Shown here piece after piece: positions 51,622 through 62,966 of a stretch of 64,000 nt of DNA. The notes beneath the pieces are model-generated. The model did no database searches, was not told the DNA's origin, and was given only the letters and a program-made list of their open reading frames with translations. The number at the start of each line of letters is the position of its first letter. Position 1 is the first letter of the stretch. Source of the DNA: Bryopsis sp. KO-2023 (taxonomy: Eukaryota; Chlorophyta; Ulvophyceae; Bryopsidales; Bryopsidaceae); assembly GCA_030272585.1 (NCBI GenBank), contig BSYQ01000001.1, positions 3,658,001 to 3,722,000 on the forward strand. The letters run 5' to 3'. The translations under genes and the position numbers were made by a program.

Positions 51622-54600
51622 ATGGCGAAAAGCATCGCTGCCTACATTCTACTTCTGGCGGCGGTTCGTGTGCTGTTTGTCTCCGGCCAGGATGAGTTTG
51701 CCGAGCAATACAGCCTTTTCAGCGACACCCAACGTGCAACAAACACAGAAATAGCGTTCTCCTCAGACTGGCCGACTGGCTTCTGTGGGAGTATTAATGT
51801 CACCAACCCCGTTCACCCCGCCGGCATTTGGAATGCAACGTTAGTCGTCACTTCAACGACATTCACAATACTCGGAGATGTATGGGGTGATTCCACCGAG
51901 CTGGATACTACGAACACAACGGATGGAAGTGTGAATGTTCTTGTTCCAGCCCAGGATCAGGAGGTGAAACTGCTGGATGATATTCTCATCCTCAACTTGT
52001 GCATGGGGGTGAAAACTGAATCTTTAGTTGTTGGAGACACTCTGGAAGACTACCTTACAGGTCTCAGTCTGGAGCTCGTGGCAGACTTCACGTAAGTTGG
52101 GAAACGCATTTCAGCTCGTCGCTGTTTCAATCATACAATCACACAAAACAAAAAGCAGACAATCGCCATCAAGAAGCTTGGCTTTTCCAGGTACAACGCT
52201 CTCCAGATTCGAAGGCTTGGCTTCAACATACCCCCACGATACATTTGTCCTCCCGAATACTGTTCACCTCCTCAATGTTATTGCGGGAGCGAATCTCCCC
52301 CAAGGGCTTTGGATGGCACACTTCTAAACCCAAGAAGGGTCCCACAGTTCGTGGTTGTCACGATCGACGGGGCTATGAGCGACTACTCCTGGAACCTGTA
52401 AGCTTTTGACTGTTGAACGAAACAAATCGAATGTGCTATGTTAACGAACTTTCCCAGTCGAGAAAGCTCAGCCGAAAACTCCTTATGGGGCCTCATTGGC
52501 TCGCAGGACTTGGAAAGGATTGGCGCCATGTGATGAGAGGAGTCCATGGCCGCAGGTTTGCAAAGGATCTTGTGGAACTCAACATCAGGGATGCGATCGA
52601 ATGCAGACCAAGATACACCTTCTTCCTGAGCAATCTCTACTCAAACCCCCACAGAGTCCAAACGCTGAACTTTATGGGGCAAGAGTTGGGACTGCGCACC
52701 GTTGATGGAGAATTCGACGACACGAGAACCGTGAAAGAATGGGGGCAGCAAGTTCAAGCTGGCTACTTTTGGATGGAAAGACTTGTGAACTATATTGGCA
52801 GGGAGGATGTTGAAGGATTTCGCGCGCCTTTCCTAGGATACACAGAGGAACTTTTTACAGCGCTGAGGCGGCAGAACGTTACTTATGATTCCAGCTTCAT
52901 TCCAAAACAGGGCAGGTAAGCAAGAGGATCGTCCAAACATCATCACATTCCTTGTGAGTTCAACACAGTACTTGACATTTCTTGAACTGATGCTGGCGCA
53001 GATACTGGCCATTCACCCTGGATGCAGGAGCGCCAGATTGTGCGGATGTCCAGAAATGCCCCCCGCCAACGGCAGGGTTGTGGGAGTTTCCATTGAATTA
53101 TTTGACAGGAGACGACTATCCAGACAACATTCAAGCAAAATGGGCCAAAGATCCAACTCCTGAGGACACATCCGCCGATGCCATCAGAGATCTTCTTGCC
53201 TTAAATTTTGACAAGCACTATAGTGGGGACAGGGCCCCTTTAGGGATACATATCAACACAGGGTGGGTCGTGGCTGGGAATGTCGTTGGGCACAATAGGA
53301 TATTGGGGGTCATGGACTTCCTCAGATTCGTATCCACCCAGGAAAACGTTGTTTTCGCCTCACCCAAACAGGTACAAAATGTTAACAGATTGCACCTTCG
53401 GAAATGCTTTGTTTGCATGGAACGAAACATTTTGATGTCACAAAATCCCAGGAGTTTTTTCAAGTCTTTCATTGCTTCACAGTCTAGTCCGCAGTTTTAC
53501 AGTAGAATGTGGACTCTTCAAGTAAATCCAACTAATTCACTGCAGGTGATATCTTGGATGAAGAACCCAACGACATCCTTGGAGGAATTGAAGATGCGAC
53601 CCGAGTTTGAATGTCCAAGGTTCCCTTGGCCTGTGAAGAGATGGGAAAGGACATGTGATGGTCGGGATGATGATGATGATGGACTGGTTGATGAAGGGTT
53701 TGTGAAGGTTTGTAGATACAAGACCCCTTCAGATCTATCCTTCTCGACATGCAAGCGCTGCCCACGAGTCTACCCAAATCTAGATGGCCCTCCTGTGGAA
53801 GACTGTCAGCTGGATCCTGACACTGTGGAGTGGTGGTGTGAAAGAAATGGGGGATATGGTGAGATGGTAAAAGACACTCTGCCGAATGCTGATCAACATG
53901 GACACCTGCCCCCAAATGTGTATGAATTATTGGAGTCAATATTTACTGGGTTGCTTGTCCTCCTGCTGCAGAGCTGGGAACTCCTGTACACCTGAATATC
54001 ACTGGAACGCTTGTGGGACTTGATGAAAATGTACTGGGCCGCTTGTTGGCTGCTTGGTCAAGGTGCGGGCACCGTCTGGACTTGTGCAGATCCTCTCAAG
54101 ATGAAGGAATTGATGACTTGGATGAAGGTGCACCAACTAGTGCACCTTCAAATGAGGATGTCATCAGCACCCCGGCTGAGGCTCCGACTCCAGAAAACCT
54201 ATCTAATTTCGAACGATTGTCCATTTCTGCATCCCTAGCTAACATGACAGCAATCCTCAATGGCACAGAGTGGTCGATCTATGAGATTGACTACGTAGTG
54301 TCCCAGGATACAGCTCTTCTTGTGGCTGATGTCCTGGGCAGAGTGGGCTTTAATCTAACTGTATATATCAGTCCAGATTCCCTGGAGATTAAGATGGAAG
54401 GCCGCTTTTTCCGTCCCCGTCGTGGCCCAACAATCAGACTATCCGGAAGCATAAATCCTACATTCAGTCCTCCTAGGTTCACTGCATCGGGGACCTTCAA
54501 TTATGCCCTGTTTGCACCAAAAATTCCTGACACCGACCCTAGACAGCAACCCCCACCCCCACCAGATGATGATGATGACTATGACTATGATTTTGGACCA

Positions 54601-54735
54601 AGAGAAGCTCCAAGTCCTCCACCTCCATCACCACCCCCACCACCAGAGGAGGAACCATCACAAGCAGGGAAACCATGTGCATCGTTGTGGGCAGTAGCAA
54701 TCCCCATTTTATTCATTGTAATATGGAGATTATGA
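51622..54735 (+). CDS. Secreted NodB-type polysaccharide deacetylase-like protein with CBM2-like module and GPI-type tail
   Basis: Exons 51622-52091, 52191-52397, 52556-52915, 53002-53371, 53546-53858, 53972-54735. All are GT-AG and in phase; 827 residues. Residues 1-22 are a signal peptide. About 45-140 resemble a CBM2 cellulose/chitin-binding module (FSSDWPTGFCGSINVTNP). A Cys/Pro linker (CPPEYCSPPQCYC) precedes the NodB domain at about 208-430. The RxP-type motif (GFRAPFL, 313-319), the LD segment (351-353) and the late His (LGIHINTGW) are kept. The usual TFDDx is TIDGA (214-218) and the usual HTxxH is RTVDG (273-277), so three metal ligands are missing. CDGRDDDDDGLVDEG (506-520) resembles MopE-type metal-binding repeats. 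The end has a Pro hinge (SPPPPSPPPPP) and a C-terminal hydrophobic stretch typical of GPI anchoring. Likely a surface glycan-binding protein rather than an active deacetylase; the activity loss is inference. Confidence 0.85.
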
Positions 54736-55285
54736 TATTCTTGTTACTACCCAAAACTGAATGTATCCACAACCACCGTTTGTTTCATAGTGCTGTGCAC
54801 GCAATTACAGACGTCACCGTATTGGAACTTTCCACTTGAGGGGGCACCTGTGAAACTTGATACCAAAAGGTGTTGACCATAAGTACTAATACCGCACTGA
54901 TTGCCGTCCGAGTCCAGGACGGCAGGGGAGAGGGTCGAGTGTGCCGGGACCCGCGTGATCGCGAGGTGGCGACCACTGCTTTCCGTAGAGCAAGCATAGA
55001 CTGTCAATCTGAAAAAGTTCTCCTCTCCAAATATTCATTCTTCGCCACTGTGGACGTTATCGTGCTCTCCCTTTGTTTTCTTATTCGCCACCTCGCGGTG
55101 AGCGCCGCACTTGGCACTCGATCATACAAGTAATAGCGTCGCCTGCAGCTGCGCACGCAGCAGACCACCTTGCACCACTGCCAGTTTCACACATACCTCG
55201 TCCACCTTTGTACAAATTCTCACAATGTGGGAATTTTGTTGCATCTGAATCTCGCGAGAGAGACGTCTTTGGCGATTCCATCGAA
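54736..55285. other. Intergenic, probable promoter
   Basis: Contains a 13-bp inverted repeat (CGCGAGGTGGCGA at 54960-54972, complement at 55085-55097). No exon recognised; the frame of the next gene is open back to 55073 but the first convincing ATG is 55286. Confidence 0.4.
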
Positions 55286-57422
55286 ATGACGACTCGATAC
55301 CCCAAGCCTGTGGGCGGTATTCAGAAGAAAGTTCACCAAGCTGTGACAGCGTTCCAGATAGCAAGGAGCACTTTCGTTCACGCTGCGGAAGTAAGTTCAT
55401 GCACCTGGGGGAGGCAGTCAGCAGCCACGTGCAATTCAAAGAAAAAATGTTATTCACAACCGAAACATTGATCATTCCAACGCCGCAAAAGAAATCCACA
55501 ACTGATTCAAATGGCACATTGCTTCATTGTCTGTACAGGCAATTCTGTCGCAAGGAAGTGGAACAGGAGAAGCCCTTGAGGCATTCATAGAATACGATGT
55601 TCTTTCCTTGCTGTGCTGTCCACTGGCCCAAGATCCAGTGCTCAGCATCAGAGCGAATAGCATTGACACACTATCCCAACTTGCTGCGCGCAATGATATC
55701 ATCGCAAGCGAAGTCGCACAGTCTGGAGCATTAGACAGCCTTGTGTGCACTGCTTTCAATGAAAATCATCAGGCCGCGTGTGCGGCGCTTGATGCACTGG
55801 CGGCGCTTTGCGGGACATCAAGTGACCGCTCATTGCGAGTCGTTCAAGCAGGTGGTTACAGCGCTGCTTGTACCATGCTACAGCACTGATATCCCACTTA
55901 GGCTGGCAAGAGATCATTTGAACACATACATATGATACATGCTTCCAAATAGCCTTTTTGGCATTGCTCTGAACACGGTGCATGAATTGAAGGTGCCGTT
56001 GATGCAATCAAGGATCAATTTGGCCAAGATGCAATGAAAACCAAAGTTTGCGCTTTGAAGGCGCTCGATAAGCTTGTTGTGAGCTCGGCAACCATCGCAG
56101 AAAGCATCATGGATGAAGCCATTCTTAAAGGCTTTGTGGAGCACTTGAACCTCCCCTTGACACCAGAACGAGTAGAGCTCTTCGCCATTTTGGCAAAGAT
56201 TATAGGGAATCTTGCAGCCTACACTCCGCAAATCGCTCAGAAACTTGTAAGAGGATTGCAACGTTAATTTGCCAAACTTTCCTTCAGCTTTTTAGAGGAG
56301 ACTCGGTTCAGCCAAGTTTCATACGACCTGATCAATACTCGGAACAAGCCAAAAACGTCTTGTGCGCTAATGTACAAGTTCTTCGGTGTGTTGCAGCTGG
56401 ATTCAGGGGCCATAGACGGAATGCTACGTTTGAAGCTAAAATTGGCACCACCGTCTTTAAAATCTGCGGTGTTCAAAAGTGCTTGCCTAGTAGTAGCCCG
56501 TGGTGGAGAATTCGCTGAAATCGTAGGAGCAAAATATGATATTGTGCAGGCAGCCATCAAGGCTACAATAGACCCACTGGAGCCCAACATGAGAAGGAAC
56601 GCAATGGCTCTACTGCACGAGATCGCCAAGCAAAGCAAAGAATTGGCAGAGGTGATCGACTTTGAAAAAGCACCATAATTGACCCCCCCAAGTTGAGATA
56701 TCTGACGTGTGGCCTTTGGAAGGTTGTAGGATGCAATGGTGGTGTTTTGTGCCTGATCAAGTATCTTCAGCTGGAGAAAGGTAACAGCAACGAGCTGCCA
56801 GCCATTCTTACACTTGGCCACATTGCCAGGATCAATCATGAGATGTGCAAGACGATGACGGGCTCAGGTGCTGAACCCTTCCCCCAAGCATGCAGAAAAA
56901 ACAGATTTGAAACTCAGGCGACCAAGAATCCTAAGACGTCGATGCTCTCCAGGTGGATGTCCGTCGATCATCGCCGCCGTGAGAAATCCTGACGCAAACG
57001 TTGTCAAGGCAGGAGGCTGGACGATCGAGCAAATCGGAGTGCATGGGGAGGACGTCGTGCTTCCCCTTATCGAGGCAGACGGTATCAACACCCTTGTGGA
57101 AGCTTACGCCAGGTCCACGAATACCCATGGCGAGAAAGATCAGCTGAAAAGAGGCCTAAAGACCATGATTCGTAATTGCGGTCTCTCTGCCCATCTCCAA
57201 CCCCATATAGACGAGGGGCTACCCATTGAAATCCTTAAACCGATCGTGAAAAGGCTCTTGGAAATCTTGGTCGACTGTGTGGACAGCCGGAAAGACTTCG
57301 TGATAAGCGGGGCTCTGGGACGACTACAGAAGTTGATTCCCAGAATGGATCACCGGGCGACAGGGTTGGCTTCACAAGTGAACAAGCTGTTCCCAGATGA
57401 TGTGTTGCTCTACTACTCGTAG
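55286..57422 (+). CDS. SPAG6/PF16-like armadillo-repeat protein (flagellar central-pair type)
   Basis: Exons 55286-55390, 55539-55851, 55993-56246, 56397-56651, 56723-56867, 56953-57422. GT-AG with matching phases; 513 residues, close to the 509 of animal SPAG6. It opens with the family's helical start (VHQAVTAFQIARSTFVHAAE). ARM repeats follow with the recurring pattern ALD.L..L and VVQAG, IAKQSKELAEV, GGWTIEQIGVHGEDVV. The C-terminus matches the SPAG6 end, with FPDDVLLYYS in place of EEIVRYYSP. Identity to the canonical protein is clearly low, so this is a divergent paralogue rather than PF16 itself. PF16/SPAG6 stabilises the C1 microtubule of the axonemal central pair. Whether this copy acts there is inference. 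Confidence 0.8.
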
Positions 57423-58247
57423 CGCAGCCACTGGTTGGGACCACGTGATCTGCCCGTTGTTCACCCTGGACATAGCTTTTGTAAATAGTTGTTTCTTGTA
57501 TCATGAGAAAAAAAAAACGTCCACCAGTTTCAGGCGCCCGGAAAAAACGAAATGGGCTGCCACAGAAATCCTCCATCGAAGGTGCCAGAGGTATTTCTCC
57601 TCATGAAAAGTATTGCATAACCCAGAGCAAGACCATGGCTTGGTCACCTCATCAAGGCAATCTCAAGAAGAACATACAGTGGATGCACTGGATTCATACC
57701 GTTTTCTTCTCCATGGGATTTTGCAGCGAGAGAAGAAAAGATCAGGTTCGAAATGGTATCCACAAAAGGCAAGAGTAACATACTAACCATACCAACCAGG
57801 TCGTCAGCATAATAAACAGAGAATTCCCTGTTTATTGATGAACATTTTTCCAAAGATATTCATCAAACGGTGGTCTGCAACATACGGATTCAAGGATAAC
57901 CGCAAGTAGTCCCCCTTGGCATCGTGTCCAATCGATGCAGAAAATGTCCACCATTCTGACTAGCATTACATCCAAAGCTCAACCGTCCCCTCCAAGTGCA
58001 TTCATTCTTCATTTTCTCAATTCCCACCCCAATAAATCGTTTCTTCTATTCTTGTGTTCGACTCACAGTCAGCCATTCTTTAAAAAAGCCGAATATATAA
58101 AGCGGGTGACGGCTTTCAACCTCGCTGTAACACATTCCAAACAAAACAGAGAAAAACTGATGGCATCCACGGTTTCGAAAACGCATTTGCATATGATTCA
58201 CATCGGCTAGGCAGTCAAGCTTACACTTGATCCACCCTAAGAATCGA
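57423..58247. other. Convergent intergenic region
   Basis: 3' flanks of the SPAG6-like gene (+) and the nucleoside hydrolase (-). Poly-A runs but no exon recognised. Confidence 0.45.
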
Positions 58248-58285
58248 TCACGGTCTTGTCCGGTTCAGTGGAGATTTCTGGTCAG
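58175..58285 (-). repeat. Dispersed repeat A, copy 3, overlapping a gene end
   Basis: The reverse complement reads ACTGACCAG-like, CACTGAACCGGAC, GATTCTTAGGGTGGATCAA and GCCGATGTGA, matching 12330-12430 and more weakly 7475-7580. It includes the last dozen codons, stop and 3' flank of the nucleoside hydrolase gene. Confidence 0.7.
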
Positions 58286-60252
58286 CTCGAGAGACAGCAT
58301 CAATGACTACGTTCCACAATTTCGGGACATCCACCTTCATTGCAACATTGCAGTTCGGTGGTTTGCCGAAGAAACCCCACACATCGCACACAGTCTGACC
58401 GGAAGACAGAGGGGATGCCGTTTCGATTTCCACTCTCAATGGTTTCACCTGCAAATTTTTAAAAGGAGCATTTTCCAGTCAAAACGATGAAGTGAAGTCG
58501 AGTCAAAATCGTGAAGTGAAGTCAGACAGAAGCCAAACAGAGAATCCATGACAAGACCTCCGTCCTCTAGTTATCGGTTGACGCAGAACTTGGGTTGAAA
58601 TGTCAGATGCACAATGCAAAAAAGACCTCCGCCACCAAAACAAGAAGCTGAAAACCATGCATCTCCAATATTGCTTTCTGAAATCGAATTTCCGCCCAAC
58701 TCACTTCAAAAAGATGGGGATGGCTCACATACACCACTGCACAGGGGTCATGCATTGGAGGGTCGTCGAAGAGAAAAACATCACGATATGTTTCTGCAAA
58801 AAATGTGACAATATCGGCCACAGCCTGCCGGAATGGGGTCAGCTTTTCGCCCTTCAATCTTGCCAACACCTCTGTTGTCGTCAATACTGTGTGGGTGACC
58901 TAGACAAAAACCCGAAAAAAAAAAAAACTAAAAAAAAACCCAAACAAACATCCACCGCTCATTCCGAGACGACGCCAAAAGATGGCATCACCCTCGATGG
59001 CACAGATGCAAAACAACATCAAACACATGAAAACAAGAAATCTCAATTTCGATTCAATTCAATGAAATGCAGAAACGAACAACACTATAGTGTGCATCTC
59101 CGTTGCCCAACCTCGATGCATTTTATCACACCCCTTCCTTTTTGTTTCGAATGCTACCATCAAGATTTTTTTTTTTGGGGGGGGGTGTTAACGTAAGACA
59201 TGGAGACATGCAAAAGCATCATTTTTGGTGATGCATGTACCTCGAGGGGCACCATCGTCAGGTTCACACCGGACTCAAACACACTCTTAGCGGCCTCAGG
59301 ATCCGTCTGAATGTTGAACTCCATTACGGGTCCGGTGTTTCCCAATCCCATGCATCCTCCCATCAACACAACATCCACCATCTCTTTCACTTCCGGATAC
59401 ACAATGAACAGCACCGCCCCGTTTGTCAATGCACCCGTGAAGATCAGCGTGATTTTCTCTTTCGATTTGGAGAACTCGGAGGAAATGGCCTCGTACATTA
59501 CGTTCACCGCTTTTCCAGCAACGGGATGTTTCTTGGGTGCAGCGCTTCCAAAGATGTGTCCACCTTCTTTTCGATCGAGCCCCGTTTCGCCATGAATTTC
59601 TGGGCAGAGTTTCGGAGCTCTGATGAGGGGGGTGGATTGACCCTGCACCACGTCTGACATGAAGATCAACATATGTGTTTCTGGGAGGGGGGAGGGCCCC
59701 TCTCACCGTGGAATTCTCAGTCAGTCTGGCTGGCAGGGATGACAGAACTCACCCACATCCTCCAGACCAGCTGCTTCCAACACAAGGAGGGCATTGGTGG
59801 TTATTTTATCCACGCTCTGATTCCCTCCTATGGTGCTGATGCCCAACAGCCGCAGTTTTTGCTCGTATCCTTCAAGTCAGGAAGAGCCAGTTGCCGTTTT
59901 CAACCCCAAAATTTTGCAGAACGAAATCGACTCAGAAAAAGCCAAAGGGCAACGTTCTGCTGCATATATTCTGACCACAGGCCTCACCCAAATGTCTGAC
60001 ACTAGCTGGAGCATTCCTGGGATCATTCTAATTTTACCAACAAAACATGATTGCATCGTCTCATGCTTTCAACTGTGGTGTTGCCTAAATTTGAAACACC
60101 GCACGTATCTGATGAAGATTTCGGCAGGAGGAAGGAGGGTGGTGAGTTGAAACGCGGCTAACCTAATGGCGGTGCTCACCCGCCACGATGATTGCGATGG
60201 CATCGTCATGGCCAGGATCGCAATCGAGCCACACAGCTTTCGGTGTGTCCAT
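58248..60252 (-). CDS. Inosine-uridine preferring nucleoside hydrolase family protein
   Basis: Minus-strand exons 60252-60180, 59869-59753, 59653-59241, 58899-58705, 58448-58248. Phases fit; 332 residues, normal for the family. Residues 10-17 (DCDPGHDD) are the Ca-binding signature DxDPGxDD at the N-terminus. LLGISTIGGNQSVDK follows. MGLGNTGPVMEFNIQTDPEAA and PLEVTHTVLTT are family motifs. MHDPCAV supplies the usual HDP of the active site. Such enzymes hydrolyse the N-glycosidic bond of ribonucleosides to base and ribose in purine and pyrimidine salvage. No targeting peptide is seen, so a cytosolic location is likely. The final codons overlap dispersed repeat A. No damage seen. Confidence 0.9.
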
Positions 60253-61990
60253 CGGAATTTCACTCAAAGTGCCGCTGTGGGTGGATTTCTTTTCCTCATC
60301 GAGTCGACAGATGACTCATCTCCTTGCATATCCCGCCTCCAAAACCACCCCGACGCAAACGGGAAAAAAAAACCCCGAGGTTTGCCCATTGTTCAGCGTG
60401 TTGATTTCGCACTGGGAACGCTGTTCCTTTTGCCTCGATTTTGTTTTTTCCGAAACGGTCGGGAATAGCTTGGAGAAAGGAAAGCAAGGCCGGGCTTACG
60501 TCAGTATTGTGGAATCCTGAATGTTCAAAGCAAGCATGACGGATGTTGTTGCTCGATCAATCCTGTGCAAACTTTCACTTCCATATGGGAAATAATCCAT
60601 CTCGACACGATTGTTTCCTTCGGGGTGCGTTTTCAATGATCGCGTGCCTTGAGTGAGAAACGTGCATGAGAAAAACCCGGCGAATGGTGGTCTGGTGCAG
60701 CAGCCAGCCTTGGGGCACTGGCTGCCTTTCCCAGAAACGCATCAGGAATCGAGGTTCAACTGAAACGGCATTTCAGCATGGATCCAATGGGATGCTTGCA
60801 TTCTTGTGCTGGGCCTCATATCAGGCCCAGCTGAACTGGTTGCATATGGCATTCGTCCATCTTGCTTTGTGCTTTGGTAGCTCTCACCGCCATATGCATC
60901 CCCCTGATCCTTCTTTTCATTATGCGTTGGCATCCGAGATGTTATGCCGCGTGTGGCTTCTCTTGTGAATGATGTCGGTGTGTGGGCTCCTAGCCTGCTT
61001 GCTCGACAACTACTCACCAAAACACCTCTTCCAGTCTTGATATTTGCATCGCTGCACAGATTGCCCTTCAAACGGCAGTTATGATGTGCATTGGCCAGCT
61101 GCATGTGGGTATCCAACTTGTGCCATGCATGCAGGGAATGCGAAGAGGTTGATATGGCGGTCGATAGGTTAGGGTGGGGGACGCAGAGCTTCATTGCTAG
61201 ACTGGCGGTGCTTGGTTTTCCAGTCAAAATGGCCCCATTGGAGGAAGGTCGATTCTCATGTTGGCTGGTTGGTCTGTTCCACCACTTCTGGCTGGGATTT
61301 TCATGTCCCTTCGATCGTATCGTATGTTTCAGAGTTCCTATTGAGGGTTGTCTATCTGGGGCAGTCAGTCGTTGGGTTGCGAGGGGAAAGAAGAGGTGAA
61401 TGTCATCAGAACTTCACGGCTTCTGTTCATCGGACTCGTCTCAATCAACGGACCTCAACTGATTTGGGTTGTGTTGAACGGATTGCTCTCCGGAGGCATT
61501 GAATGTCTTAGGGAGCAGTTGAAAAACAGTCGGAATGAATAAGTCCCTGTCCAGCAGAAGTGAAATGGAAGGAGACGTTTGTGGGGGACCGGAGTGCCAA
61601 TGGATCTGAGAGATGCCGTTGGTTTTTTTTTTTTTGTGATTGTTTTACAATATGGGACGGGTAGAACTGTGTTAATTCATGATATCATCAATCAAGGATC
61701 TGCCGATGCCTAAATGGAGCATTTTTGTATGGGATAAACTAACACGAGGAGGTCGGAACCCTTGCTTTTTTTTTCTTTGATGAGGTGGAGTGTTGCTGTA
61801 TGCAGAAAATATATACTTGGGGTTGGGGACATTTGAAAGTGTTTTAGGCTGTATGCAGAAAATATATATTTGGGGTTGGTTGTCGCCGTGGGATGGTACA
61901 TCCGATTTTGTTCGCTGTAGCAAGGTGGATCTTGTGTGCAAACAGGGTTGAGAAATTGTAAGGTTTTGGACCTGTTGTGTTATCCTTCAT
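60253..61990. other. Intergenic or unassigned, no gene supported
   Basis: Several mid-length frames (60742-61227 minus, 61091-61399 plus) lack motifs and splice logic. A diverged direct repeat of about 33 bp (GCTGTATGCAGAAAATATAT) occurs at about 61794-61826 and 61848-61881. Confidence 0.4.
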
Positions 61991-62842
61991 CGCCTATCTG
62001 TCGCCTCCCTCAGCCGCAGAGGAAGGAGCCTGGCCCAATCGGTTGTTGAAAACGCTGTAGCATCTCACATCCAAGCAAAATCGATTCTCACTGTGATGCC
62101 ATGACTAGATCTTTTGACGATGTGCGTCTGATTTTCCCTGCTCTCCCAGAGCTGGCTTGCGTGATCTTCAAATGCTGTCGCAGGTCCAGCCCCCGTTGAT
62201 ATTTTCCAGGACCGTCCAATCCAGTTCCTGATCGACGTGCCTCTGCACATTTGGAGGGTGCGCGGCGCCCCACTCAGCGGTGTTCCTATTCAGTCACAGT
62301 GCGATGTCATGTGAATCGTTCGATTATTCGTGCTCTTGCTTATGGACTGGCTTACTGATGCTGGGTATGAGATAAAAATGGTGCTCGCCTCCCTTTGTAG
62401 TTGCGAGTGCAAGTTGCTGTCTCGTGCCGCCGTCGAAACCCAACACTGGATATGCGATAAAAGTGTTCAATGGTAGGAATATGCCCGGATCTATCCCACA
62501 GTTTCAAGCACTGTTGCTCCGTTCCGACACCGCCGCATGCACTGTGGAGGGTTGAGGGAGATAAACGCATGCAGTGTTATTTCCTTGCCGTCTCCACGAA
62601 ACCATGTTTATTGGGTGCACGGGGAATTGCAGCCGTGGTGCCGGTGTGCATTTATGTGACGAGAGTTTGTGTCGTGCACAGGTTGGACGAGAATATATTC
62701 GCCGGCCCCCGCCCCTGCGGGTGGCGTTCATTGCTTGGCTGGTACAGTATTTGCTTTCTTGCCGACGTTTGCTTGTAGCTAGTACAAAGTCTGATTCGCA
62801 TCGCCAATTCTACAGGTCCTCGTCAGCTCATCCGGATCGTTA
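61991..62842 (+). other. Exon-like fragments, possible upstream exons of the repeat protein
   Basis: Coding-like plus-strand pieces include about 61990-62098, containing SLAQSVVENAVASHIQAKSI, and about 62190-62310, containing VDIFQDRPIQFLIDVPLHIW, preceded by a CAG acceptor. I could not join them with consistent phases to each other or to the downstream frame. No family recognised. Confidence 0.25.
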
Positions 62843-62966
62843 GGTAACAATCTCAGCTGAATGCTTTTGCTGCTCATCACAACTGTTGATTGGATGTTTG
62901 GTTTGCATCGAAGAATTAAAAACCAACCTCTCGAACAATTCATGGCAATGGTTTCTGCCACAGTAC

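Noticed and set aside
60742-61502. ORFs of about 100-160 aa on both strands
   Set aside because: No start context, motif or phase-compatible splice partners were found.
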